Shown here in pieces: positions 35,709-46,568 of a stretch of DNA of 64,000 nucleotides. Origin of the DNA: Coprinopsis marcescibilis (Eukaryota; Basidiomycota; Agaricomycetes; Agaricales; Psathyrellaceae). The notes under the pieces were generated by a model, which was not told the DNA's origin, ran no database searches, and worked only from the letters and a program-made list of their open reading frames with translations. The stretch is from contig ML210171.1 of the NCBI GenBank assembly GCA_004369085.1, positions 4,904 to 68,903 of the forward strand, read 5' to 3'. Each line of letters begins with the position of its first letter. Position 1 is the first letter of the stretch. Made by a program: the position numbers and the translations under genes.

Positions 35709-37239
35709 CCCGCCCGCAGAGCTCGGCCCACCCAAAGCTATTATGGCTGGGGAACGCAAGTTACGCAACTGATGATCGCCGTGTGTCGATATAAGATTAT
35801 CACCACGCGATGGGATCGGTCATAACCATCCCAATAGATCCGTCGTTCAGACTTTCTCATGTCAAACGGCTCAAGAGCCTAGGTATTAATACTCTTGGTC
35901 CCAGGAAAAGGTTTCACAACAGCGCCCAGAGTCCCATCAGAGAACTGGAAGCAAGCAATCCGATCCTACGTATCAGAGGTCTGTAGACAAACGCTGGTCC
36001 CGGCGTTGTCGTAACTCAGCGCCCTAAATATGATTTAACCGTCAATTGCAATACTGCATCCCAGGGAGTTCATATATCAGCCTACAGGAAGGTATGCCGA
36101 TAAGATGGATCCTCACCGACACTTACAGTGCTCGAGTAATACTTAAAAGTGGATAAAGGTTACCCGGCCAGCGCGAGCGCGTTTGTACCGCCGCAAATAT
36201 CGGAGTGGTGTCCTGTAGTTTAGATCCGCCAGGTCAAGACACCATGGACGTCCAGTGAGGCTTTCCAAGTCTTGCGTAAGTGACTGTGGCTCTTTACCGT
36301 CGGAATTCTCAGAACGCTCTCCTGCCCACGGCGCTGTGCCAAGGGCGCGAGCTGCTCGCGCGATATCAATGTCCCTTTCGAACACGGTAGTTCGGACGGT
36401 CGGAAAGAAATGCAAAGGTCCGTGCCTATGGTAGTTGACCTGTGTGGCGATCGAGCGTAGTATCCCAGGCATTTACGCGCAGAGTGGTCGGATTAAGCGC
36501 TCAAGCCTTCCCCCCAAGGATACAATAACACGGTTGACCCTCTATCAGAGTCTAGCCATGCTTACATTGATACAAGGTTAATATACATAGTATAAACCTC
36601 TACAGGTGGGGTCCAAATAGTTCATAACGAAATAAATGGTACTCAGAAAGGGTCTGCACCTGACCTGGGAAATGACCTCTTCTGCTACCATCTATCAAAA
36701 ACCTGTCGGGGTTCTTTGCATGTATCAGAGACAGCAAAGCCCACTGTTATACCCCTGAGTACGAAGGTAGATTATCAGTAGCAACACGGAATTGTGAACA
36801 TCAGGAAACTAATGTATACTGGTAGCACAAAGCCACGCTCAGCGCTCAGCACTCAGGTCTGAACGAAGTGGCTGAGACGATGAAAGGCTTTTGGCAATTG
36901 GGGCTCGGTCATGATCACGCAGGAGGGCAATAGCTAAAAGCGGCGATTCAATTAAAGTTGACGCAGCGTTCGGGCCCAACACTACCCACGTTGCACCTCT
37001 CCATGGAAGCAATGTAGAAGCAATGGATTCAGGAATCAGGACTCTACACCGCTTTGCGCACCTGGTGCAATCCTGGATGGCATTATCTTTAGCCAATCAA
37101 CAGGGATGGAACAAGGATACACCCGCTTTGGCCACTTTGTACAATGTAAACACGGGCGGTGTCTCAGCCTGCTGCACTGGCAGGATTAAACATTATCGTC
37201 TAATCCCTGTATTCCCAACTCCAATAACCCTCTCTCGAC
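35709..37239. other. Gene-poor stretch between M43 copy 4 and F-box/NTase-like copy 2
   Basis: A 109-codon ATG-initiated frame at 36472-36143 (minus) has no recognisable domain and is not accepted as a gene. The rest is without supportable features; the final part is the promoter of the F-box/NTase-like gene. Confidence 0.45.
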
Positions 37240-38470
37240 ATGACACCACGGTATTATAGTTCAGTACGTGACCGCTGGGCGTATAATCATATCCAGACGA
37301 AGGCAGTGAAGCAGGCTTTTCTGAGCTCGCCCATCTACGACAACATCCTGTCTCGCCTAGAGCCAGGGGATTCCATTCGGCTCGCCAAAACGTGTCATGA
37401 CGCTCGGGCAGCCCACGCAGACTTTTTACCTCGGGGGTACAACATCGACAAGCTCCTGAGACGATACTTTGACGATCCAGACGAATTTCGGCGCCTGCAA
37501 GCGAGGACGGCGACTCTTATTTCCGGGTCCAGTGCCCTACAATTCCTGGATAGGAGCTTCTACAAATCCTCGGACCTTGACCTATACACCCCACGGCAGG
37601 CGGTGGAGGAAGTGTGGAATTGGATCCTCAGCACAGGATATTTCTACAAGCCTACGGAGTTCAAACCCGACTTCCACCATTCGGCTGCCGATCTCAGAAA
37701 CGACGAACACGACGATTACGTGCGGGGAACCGACTACAAGACTAATGGAATCTGTGCTGTATACGAATTTCAGAAAGGTGACTCAGTCGTTCAGCTCATA
37801 GCTGCAAGGCACAGTCCTTTCCATGCAATTATATCATTTCACTCCAGTATGTCGAGAATTTTTGACACCACTCTACCCTTCCAACACTAATATGTTGTTG
37901 CGTGTCTCAGCTATCGTTATGAACTTCATAACATACGAAGCCGCGTATTCCCTGTACCCCAAGGCAACATTCGATGCTCGAATTGGTGCTGCCAACGACG
38001 AAGTAACCGACAAGGAGCTGGAAGCTTTGAACAAATATCGATCTCGAGGGTGGGCTATTACCACTGAGGTATCAGTTCTGGGCCAGAAGCGGATGAAGAG
38101 CCTGTTCTTGACGGACAAGAAGCGATGGGTCCTCGATCGTCATGCATGGCGCGTCCCTTTGAAGTCCATAGACATTCCTCCTAGAAGCATAACTCAAACA
38201 TCGGTTCCCCTCGAGAACGATCCGGCCATTGTCAACAGTTGGAAATTTACCAGTGATCATGAAATCAGCAACACGACCGGGACTTTCGTTGTATCCACCC
38301 TGCTCAAATACCGATACATGTTCGGGGATGATGACCTTGCCATGGAGGTCATTCAGTTCTTGGCACGACAGGGAAAGCTACAGTATCGGGCATTTGAGCT
38401 GGAGGGAAATTCAGCTGCAGACACCCGTCACAGTGATGGTGAATTGGCCCAATATGATATAATAATATAG
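37240..38470 (+). CDS. F-box-like protein with nucleotidyltransferase-like motif, copy 2
   Basis: Paralog of the minus-strand gene at 7.5-8.6 kb. Exons 37240-37846 and 37911-38470 give 388 residues; the single intron lies at the identical codon (HSS-T before VMNFITYE). F-box-like region PIYDNILSRLEPGDSIRLAK near residues 31-50, then GYNIDKLLRRYF. The motif SGSSALQFLDR...SDLDLY has Gly-Ser at 96-97 and Asp112/Asp114, as in copy 1. The C-terminal exon keeps FITYEAAYSLYPKATFDARI, ALNKYRSRGWAI, and WVLDRHAWRVP. Conservation through the whole length, including the DxD pair, suggests both copies are functional proteins. Biochemical role unknown; the N-terminus before residue 30 differs between copies. 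Confidence 0.75.
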
Positions 38471-38671
38471 CTCTGCCCTCCAGTAAACACATCGACAATC
38501 GGCATACATTCGAGCACTCTTATTCTGTTCTCCGTAGCCTTTCCTGACAAATCATGACAGCGCCCTTTCGGTGTTGTATGTTTGCGTTATTTTTGCTACG
38601 GCGCCGATACAAAGATCGAAGATTTACGCCAACAACGGTATACAGATGGCATTCCAACTTCTTCGAACGAG

Positions 38672-38701
38672 TACAGTTGAATTTCTCATAATGCATAACG
38701 T
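38672..38701 (+). repeat. Left terminal inverted repeat with TA target site
   Basis: TA followed by a 28-bp repeat starting CAGTTGAATTTCTCATAATG. It is the exact reverse complement of 39479-39508. CAGT ends and a TA target duplication are typical of the Tc1/mariner-pogo superfamily. Confidence 0.9.
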
Positions 38702-39506
38702 AATCATGCATAATTCTCATAATGCATACAATTTTGGTTGGTCCCGTGGTGGGACGCGGGGCAACACCCTAGTTTTGGTATATTGCATAATGCATAAGGA
38801 TTTCAGTCAAAATATGCATTATGAGATATGGGCTAGGCGGGATGGAACACCTGATGTTCGGCAAATTTTTAAAAACCATCGCGAAATCCCCAATGAAATG
38901 AGTGGTATTTGATCATTATCCCTTGATTTTCTCCGTTTTATGAATACATGAGGTGTACAGCCCAACGCAAGTTGAGCATGAGGCTTTGGGGTATAGAAAG
39001 GATTGAGGAACATGTCGCAGCAGTACCTGACCCATTCACACCGATTCTAATTTGTGTCTAATTTTTCTTTACAATGCCCTTTCAGCGACTGCCTAACGGA
39101 CCAGGCCGTTGAGGCCGCAATTGTCGACCAGATCACCTCCGAGAACCAAGCATCCATTTCCGTCGAGTCAGACGAATCAGACAGCGAAGACGAAGCGTTA
39201 CCTACAGGTCAGGCAGCATTGGACTTATGCGCAACGATGGAGAAACTTGTCATTAGCTTGGGGCAGACATGGAGCAGTTTTCTGCTCTGACTACTCATCT
39301 CCGTCGCTTCAGGGCACACCTTCGAAGCGATATGCTCAAAAATGCGAAGCAGACCGTTCTCGACCAGTTCTTCCCGGCCAAAGGGGCCTAAATTCTGTAA
39401 TTACCTAATATATATATATTTTCTCACACTTCTCGTACTGAATAATTGTCATAATGCATAAGGCTATTGGCCGGCCCAACGTTATGCATTATGAGAAATT
39501 CAACTG
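38674..39506. mobile_element. 833-bp TIR element, Tc1/mariner-pogo type, non-autonomous
   Basis: Bounded by perfect 28-bp inverted repeats and flanked on both sides by TA. An 11-mer CATAATGCATA recurs six times near the ends in both orientations. The interior holds only the C-terminal part of a transposase-like frame, broken by a frameshift, so the element cannot make its own transposase. Perfect terminal repeats suggest recent mobilisation by an autonomous relative or recent insertion. It sits about 200 bp downstream of the F-box/NTase-like gene. Confidence 0.85.
39054..39391 (+). pseudogene. Decayed pogo/Tigger-like transposase C-terminus
   Basis: The first part of the frame reads CLTDQAVEAAIVDQ, an acidic Glu/Asp/Ser tract (VESDESDSEDEALP) and an AALDLCATMEKL helix. 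Near 39263 the frame shifts by one; the shifted frame continues to a stop at 39389-39391 and ends with AKQTVLDQFFPAK. An acidic linker followed by a short helix and a K-Q-T-x-L-D-x-F-F ending is a usual tail of pogo/Tigger/jerky transposases as I recall them. No DDE catalytic core is present in the element. Confidence 0.55.
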
Positions 39507-39508
39507 TA
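39479..39508 (-). repeat. Right terminal inverted repeat with TA target site
   Basis: Exact reverse complement of 38672-38701, ending CAACTG then TA. Identity stops inward at the same point in both repeats, defining a 28-bp TIR. Confidence 0.9.
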
Positions 39509-40763
39509 CCTCATTTGGGATTCAGGAGCAAGATGTCATGTGCGTGCCTCCTCCCGTTTCTTCCCTGCTCCATGATTAACCCTTTGTCACCGTTCCCCCG
39601 CCGCGTATTTCCCCCTTTCCCGCGAGTAGTCCGCGTATTTGGGCAATATTTGGGTCAAGGACCGCCATATGTGCTGGCAGTTTCCTAGGGCATAGCCGCC
39701 CAATCAGTTGCTTGGCATCTGCATAGGTTTTCGTTCTCCCAAGCCATTGGGATAAGATCTTCAAAAGAAGGCTCTCGAAAAACAATAACTGCAGCAAATC
39801 ATATCTCTCCGCATTTACTTCCTCCGACTACCTACCCCACAGTCCCATCACCTGAGCACCTACAGAATCACCACTAAAACCACCCTGTGGGCATATCGAA
39901 GCCCTCACAAGTCTTATTCTGCACGCTGCGAATGCTAACCGCGCCTTTCCGAGCCTCAAGCTTCTGGTGCGTATATTCATAGCAATGGGAACCCGAACCC
40001 CTAATCTCGGGGACGGCGCATGCACATGAATATGAATAACACAACATTATCGCATGGTGACTGGCTGCTGTACAAGCTCTGTTAAGTGTTTGATCTTGGG
40101 TGAGTAATCATTGCCTTGTCTTAACTTTTGATGTGCGGAACTCACTTCGATCATTCCCTCCTCGACTTGTGCAGTTTCAATCTGCATCTCCTCGTAACTC
40201 GGTTCGGGCCGCTTGGGAAGCCTTATTCTCAAGCAGACCGTTTCTACCTTCTGCCAAGCCACCATCTGTTGAACAGTCGTGGACTGTCGCAGTGACCTGA
40301 AAATCATCATTTAGTCGCTAAGACGAACAGATGCAGAACGATAACATCGCCTTCCCTGTCAGTCCGGAAACACATAATACTGAGCGTAAGACATGCCACA
40401 GGCTCGAGCGAGATGATCAGTACCCCCGGCGTTCTGCAGCTCGTTTGTTGTGCTTGATATAACAGCCATTTCAGGGGATGTCCCTCCTTTTCTAGGTATC
40501 ATTCGGTGCGTGGATTCGCGTGGGTGATGCGAATAGAGATTGTTCGCTGATTGCAGTTCTGCTACTAGATAAAGCACTGGATGCTTGTGGTTCTTGTCTC
40601 TTTGCCAACCTTGACTTAAGTTATCTGCGGTTGAGACCGTCCACTCTTTCTTTTCTTTGTCTCTCTCTTCATCGTTCGCTATCTTTCGCTCCTTCGTTCT
40701 CCTTTCCCTTTTCATACCTGCGTCATCTTCTACTCTGGATACCCATTCCTCTGTTTTATTGTA
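39509..40763. other. Intergenic region upstream of the exon-repeat membrane protein
   Basis: Minus-strand frames at 39576-39797 and 40047-40310 have no recognised domain. From about 40640 to 40715 the plus strand is strongly pyrimidine-rich (TCTTTCTTTTC-type runs), a common feature just upstream of fungal transcription starts. Confidence 0.45.
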
Positions 40764-43700
40764 ATGGCTCCAAGCCAATTCTACCCGTCCTGGCGACAAC
40801 ACGTAGCCGCCAGTGGCGAACTTAATCGTGCGTTAATTCAATTCTGGCTCTCTCGAGAATATCTCATTTCTTACCCCTGACTGTCCCATCTACCAATCAG
40901 TCACATCCCGGAATTTTGCAAGAGCTCCACAGGACGAAAACGCGTCCCCAGAGCAAGATAAACCTGTCACAACCGCGGATGAACAGCCGTACGCATCATT
41001 AACTTCAGCTCATGGCCTGTTTCGACTAATAGATCCAACTTAGATCTGCACCACCTGCAGTGACACCTCCTCCTGCTGAAGCCGCACCTCCGAAGCAAGA
41101 CAAGGCCGAGAACACTGCTGCCCCACAGTGAGTCCTTGTCATGTTTACTTTACCCTTTTTACACAAACTCACGGACTTTGAGATTTGAACAACCTGCGAC
41201 AAAACCTCCCCAAGAGAACCCGTCCCCGAAGCAAGAAAGTCCAACTGCGACAACGGCCAACCCACAGTACGTCCGCTACTCTCTCATCGTGGCTGCATTC
41301 TGAACGATTGGGTTCTCAATAGATCCGAGTCCCCCGCAGCGAAGAGTGTTTCTGAGAACGCACCTCCAAGGCGACAGAAAGCCGCCAAAGGTGCTGACCC
41401 ACTGTATGTCTGTCTCCGAATGCACAGTCTTCTCCAGGCTCATGTCTCCGCCTCGTAAACCTTAGATTGGAATCACCTCCCGCGTCATCACCCGCTGCGG
41501 TTCTCCCAACAGTCCAATCACTGCCAACCCCTTCTCCTGACATAGTGTCTGCAAACAATCCAAAAGAGAAGCAGGATACTAATCCGGGGTCTCAACCTGC
41601 CCCCACGGGAAGGCAAGGAAGACCAGCCAGGGTTGCGTCTTCCAAAACTAAGGACGACGATGGTAAACCTGAGGCACCTTCCATTCCCTCAGATAAGCCC
41701 GAGGAGACCATCAAGCCAACTGCCACTGTGGATCTACCAACATTACCATTGGCTAGTCCCACCGTCGTAAGTCAACCGCCAGAACCGAGTTCGAGCAGAG
41801 TCGAAGTTGGTGCTTCGCCCAATACTACAGTTGGCGGAGAAACTGATCTTCCTTTGAGTCCAAAACCGACATCTCCCCTGGCAGACACTACTACTGGTGT
41901 AGATGACAGTTCGAGGGCTGAGAAACTGGGAAGACCTGCTCGGTTGCGTCAACAACGTCCAGCTTCCCAAGGGTCCCCTATCTCTGAATCAGGCGAGCCT
42001 CTGCCAACCAACGATCAGCCAACGTCATCCCAAGAGTTGCCATCATCATTCTCATCACCGCCACTGTCCTCGTCCGAGGTCCAGACGACTGCGACAGCAT
42101 TGCCTGTCACAGCAAAAGGGCGTCGTCCAGGCAAGGGCCGCTTGATAGGGGAATCCGATGTCGTTACAGCAACACAGGATTTAGCAGTCGAACCGCAAGC
42201 AGCACCAACTTCGACGATCGTTTCAGCACCGGCTGCTTCTGAAACTGATGATCCGCAGTCGAAGATCAGAGGCGGGTTTGCGCCGCGCACTCGCCGTCCC
42301 CGCCCTGGTGTGCCTGTTTCTAGTGCGGAAGTGGAGTCTCCTGTCTTGGAATCCCAGTCACCTGGGGAGGTCCCTTCGTTGACTGAGACCCTTGCTCCTA
42401 CTGCCATTACTACGAGTGCACCTGAGACTGTGTCCCAGAGCGCTTCCACAGAGGCGGTTATTCCGGATCAACAAGAGACGAAGACTAGGAATTTTGGGAA
42501 GCCTCCTCGTGTAGGACGACCACGACCAGGCCAGCTCAAACCCATCGAAAGTGGAACACCTGAACAAGGAGAGCAGCTACCGACCGAAGAGGTTACCAAG
42601 ACCAGGAACTTTGGCAGACCTCCTCGTACAGGACGTCCGCGACCAGACCAACCTGCTCCTACCGAGTCAGGTACCGTTGGTGAGCAACCACCTCTGGAAG
42701 CTCCGTCGGTGGCTCCGTCGCCAGATATCAAGACAAGGAAGTTTGGAAAGCCCCCTCGCACAGGGCGCCCTCGACCAGACCAACCTGCTCCTACCGAGTC
42801 GGGTGTAACTGGTGGGCAACCGCCTCAAGAAGAAGCTCCTCCATCACCAGAGACCAAGACAAGGAAGTTTGGCAGACCTCCTCGTACAGGACGTCCTCGA
42901 CCAGATAAACCTGAACCCACCGACATTCCTTCCTTCACAACCATCTCCGAGGTACCGTCAGCAGAGCCTACCGCGACTGCAACCAAGAAGCCACGACTAG
43001 GTTTCGGCTTCCCAGGTCGCCCTTTCCCCGGCGAACAAGAGTCGAAGACGAGAGGAGGAAAGGGACCTCGAACGCGTCGTCCGAGACCCGGACAGCCAGA
43101 GCCCACGGATACGCTGGCAGCGCCTGAAGAGCCGACATTGCCTGAGGAGACTCCTTCGCCCACCATCACGGATTCTCCAACGGCCGTCCCTACTACCACT
43201 CGAGGGAGGCGTCCTGGTTTCTTGACTAAGCTGCCTGGGCTGCCGTTCCCTCGTCCAGGCGGTGGTAAACCGAAGAGCCCTCGGCCAGATCGTCCAAGGC
43301 CAGGTCGGCCACAGCCAACTAACACACTCCCCGTGGAGGGGGACGAGCCAGATGTCCCCGAAGAAATTCCAACGGCGACTATAACAGCCCCTCCCAACGT
43401 CGTTCCCACTACCACGACCAGGAGAGGCGGTTTGTTCCCTGGAATTCTCACTGATGTCCTCCCAATACCATTGCCTCGTCCCAGACCAGACCGACCAAAT
43501 CGGCCAGGTCGGAATAACCCAAAGCCCAAGGGACCTGACCCACGCCCTGATCAAACTCAGCCAGGAGAACAGCCGCCGACAGCGACCACTCAAGAACTTC
43601 CTCCGACCGACTCACCTTCCCCCCGACCTGACCCACCGAAGAAGCCGGGGTTGGACTTGAATTTGCCAGGCATTATCACCCGTATCGCTCCAAAGCTTCC

Positions 43701-45479
43701 TATCTTCAACCCACCTACGAGGACCCGTGAGCCTGACGGTCCCTCATCCGCCACGGATTTGCCGGCCACTGAGACCACAAAGCGACCACCACGGTTGAAC
43801 CTACCGTTTCCGATTCCAATTCCTGTACCTGACGGTCCCTTGAGCCACATCGTTGCCCCAATTATCAGTGCTGTTACTAGGAAATTGCCAGACGTATTCA
43901 CCACTGGCAAGCCGTTTCCTTTAAAGAAACCGCCTATCGCAACTGTCCTCCCACTTCCCGACCCTGTAGACACTCTCACCCGCATCTTGCCGCCTCTTAC
44001 TGATATCTTGCCAATTCCGTCTCCTGACCCGGTGCCTCCACCACCTGTTAATTCGCCGAAGCCGCCACCTCCACGACCACTGCCGAATCCCGGAAATGGT
44101 GGAAATGGGCCCCCCGGCGCTACTGGTCGCCCTGTTCCAGATCGCCCTCTGGTTACGAAGACCGCTGGAGAGGACGGACCTCGGACCCCAACAGAATCTT
44201 CCACTGCCACTAGCCGAGGACGGACTATCAACCGACCCTCAGATTCTGTCACTGTCAGCACAAATTCCAGAGGAGTAGTGGTGACGGTCACCCCCTCACG
44301 GGGCAATCCGGCTCAACCGACTGTCAATAATCCTCAAGCGGGTGTAACAGACCCCGTGAGTCCAACAGAGTGAGTTTCTCTCTCCCCCGACTCTAGAATG
44401 TCTGACTTAAATTTTGCGACGTGCAGAGAGGCAATGGCTTTAACAAAGTGCGTTTTTCGAGTGGACTTTCTCCTCGTTTTCGACTGACACATTTTTTCAG
44501 ATCCGCGGAAGAGGATCCGGGATTGTTCACCGACGTTCCTACTACCATAACGACAACCTTTGTCGAAACCACACAATTCTCAGTGACTGACAGCAATGGC
44601 GATGTGTCTTTGAGTACATCCACCAGGACTCTAACATCAACCATTGAGACGATGACCAGAGTTCCACGAACCGCCACTCCCAAGGAGAGAGACCCTGGTA
44701 TGATTGCGTGAGTAGAAACATCCATACACATCACCGCGTCGTTTGGCTAATTTGTTTTCATCTACCGCAGCAACGAAGGAATGATAGGGGGCATCATTGG
44801 TGGTGTCATCTTAGTGTTTGCGATAATATTCCTTGTTCTGTTCCTGCTGCGACGCAGAAAACAGCGCCGAGTGAAGCTGGAGACTCAGTTGTTCAATAAC
44901 GCTCCTCCAGTTACCCCTATCAGCCAGAGGATCGCAACCTTCTCCTTCCGTTCATCTAGTACCAATTCCACTGTCCCCAGTGTCCGCTCACCTATCACTC
45001 CCCGACTCCAGTATACCCAATCGGTTGTCAATTCTTCCATAATTTCACCCTCGGTCTCAGCTTCTTCCAATTCAGATGATCCCTTCTCCGACCTCCACGA
45101 CGTGCGAACGAGTGGTGCTAGCTCCGACACAACCGTAGTTGGAGCTAGCCTTTTTGCGGCGAATACCAAGACTCTATTGATTGCCCCCACTCCGAGCGAC
45201 CCATTCTCCGACCCAGCAGGAGTTCGGGATAGCGACCCATTCTCAGACCCCACTGTTCCGACGCAATACGTCACGTTGAATCTCGAACCCGAAAACTTTG
45301 GACGTTATTCCTTCTCCAGTGCTGGGCATTCCATGGGCTCCAGCATCCGTAGTGGCAGGAGTGGGCACGGGGTTGGAGACGGCAAAGGGGATGCTAAACG
45401 CCTCTCTGATGCTTCGTCTTTGAATTCTTCCCAGTTTGTGGTAGTGAGTTCTCCATTTTCCGATCGGATGAGACGTTGA
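40764..45479 (+). CDS. Large proline-rich single-pass membrane protein with repeated exons
   Basis: Nine exons: 40764-40827, 40901-40988, 41044-41127, 41183-41266, 41323-41403, 41466-44369, 44427-44447, 44501-44707, 44771-45479; 1,413 residues. Exons 3-5 (84, 84 and 81 nt) have the same phase and encode related Pro/Lys/Glu modules. The giant exon encodes Pro/Thr/Ser-rich sequence with at least six units of the type KTRKFGRPPRTGRPRP. A Thr/Ser-rich stretch leads to a transmembrane helix at about residues 1183-1204 (GGIIGGVILVFAIIFLVLF), stopped by RRRKQRR. The roughly 200-residue tail has three DPFSD motifs and one SPFSD. No clear signal peptide is visible, so topology is inferred. Could be a cell-surface mucin-like or wall-stress sensor; function unknown. 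Confidence 0.75.
41044..41403 (+). repeat. Tandemly duplicated exons (84, 84, 81 nt)
   Basis: Exons at 41044-41127, 41183-41266 and 41323-41403 start and end in the same phase, are separated by short introns of 55-56 nt, and encode similar modules (for example APPKQDKAENTAAPQ, NPSPKQESPTATTANPQ, APPRRQKAAKGADPL). Any of them could be skipped without shifting the frame. Confidence 0.75.
42481..42915 (+). repeat. Peptide repeat array KTR-(N/K)FG-(K/R)PPR-x-GRPRP
   Basis: Four close copies begin at 42481, 42598, 42730 and 42856, spaced 117-132 nt. Related, more diverged units lie upstream (KIRGGFAPRTRRPRPG near 42260) and downstream (KTRGGKGPRTRRPRPG near 43043). The units are strongly basic and separated by acidic/Pro-rich linkers. 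Confidence 0.8.
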
Positions 45480-46568
45480 ACTTACGCGAAACTCTAGACA
45501 CAGGCTATCTAAGATGCACTTATACCAGACTAAGGACTTGTAAGCTCATTGCACAATCCGGTTCTGTAGTCATCCTTTTTGTCAACTCTTCAATGTATCC
45601 AGATTTTGTTACAATCTTGATGCTATATACTTGCTATTTTAACATGTGCTCTGTTCGTTTACTCGTATGATGGCGGGTCTATAAGCCCTATTACCGTTTG
45701 CTTTGTTGGTAAGTGGGGATGGATCCGGACTTCGCTCCAGGTTCTCCAACTAAGTTCCGATTCGAACTGGAGAATAGCGAACGAACGAACCGGGAATAGC
45801 TCATAGCCCTGAGGGGTATCGAAACCTAATCTCACTTCAGTTCCTTTAGTCTAAATTGCCTTGACCTATTTTCGAAACACCAGTAACTTCATTGATAGCT
45901 TTAGGCAATGGGCAACTCGGTCGCTTCACGCTCACGTCCCCATAAACAGCCAACCCAACGATTGTGGGTAGTACAAAAAGGAGGGGTGATTCCATGCGCA
46001 GTGGCGCACTGTTCCATGATGCTCCTTGCGTACGAGTTGTTGGCATTTTCATCTGCATCTTTCGGGTTGCTTTCGCGTATTAGGAGGCGATACTGCGCGT
46101 GTGGATGCGCGTACGGTGTAGAGGATAATTGAGGTGGATCTTCGATGGGCCTGATTGCGCAGTTATGTACGTTTCATAACGGGAAACACAATCTCAACGT
46201 GGATAATGGGAAACTTGATGATGGCTGAATTCTGCTCGCAATTCGCAACAATCATCCCGAGGTTGCGGTATTGCGATGTGTGGATGGAAAATTCTTGCTT
46301 GTGTCAGTCACGTACGGACGTAAGTCCCTTCATTCACGCCGTATTCTGGCGAAACAGCGTCTAAATCGTGTTGTGCAGGACATTTTGCAAGGAACGATGA
46401 GAACATGGTCGGCAAAATCACCGTGCGGCAAGTTGGGTGTGCCGGGCTTTATATATAGTATACCGTGGGAATTCAATCAGCAATTTTGTTCGTCGAGGAG
46501 AGACGACCTTGAACAGGCCTCCACAGTCCCCAGTCCGTTAATTCAGAGTATAATCTCTGCCATACAGC
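45480..46568. other. Intergenic region between the membrane protein and NOG2
   Basis: Short frames on both strands between 45846 and 46500 show no domain or splice support. Nothing else recognised. Confidence 0.45.

Noticed and set aside
36143..36472. 109-codon minus-strand frame starting with ATG
   Set aside because: No domain, no splice partner and no promoter feature; kept only as a note in the intergenic entry.
40359..40802. 147-codon minus-strand frame over the promoter of the membrane protein
   Set aside because: Charged low-complexity product caused by the pyrimidine-rich promoter read in reverse.
42825..43529. 234-codon minus-strand glycine-rich frame
   Set aside because: Antisense shadow of the proline-rich repeats in the giant exon.
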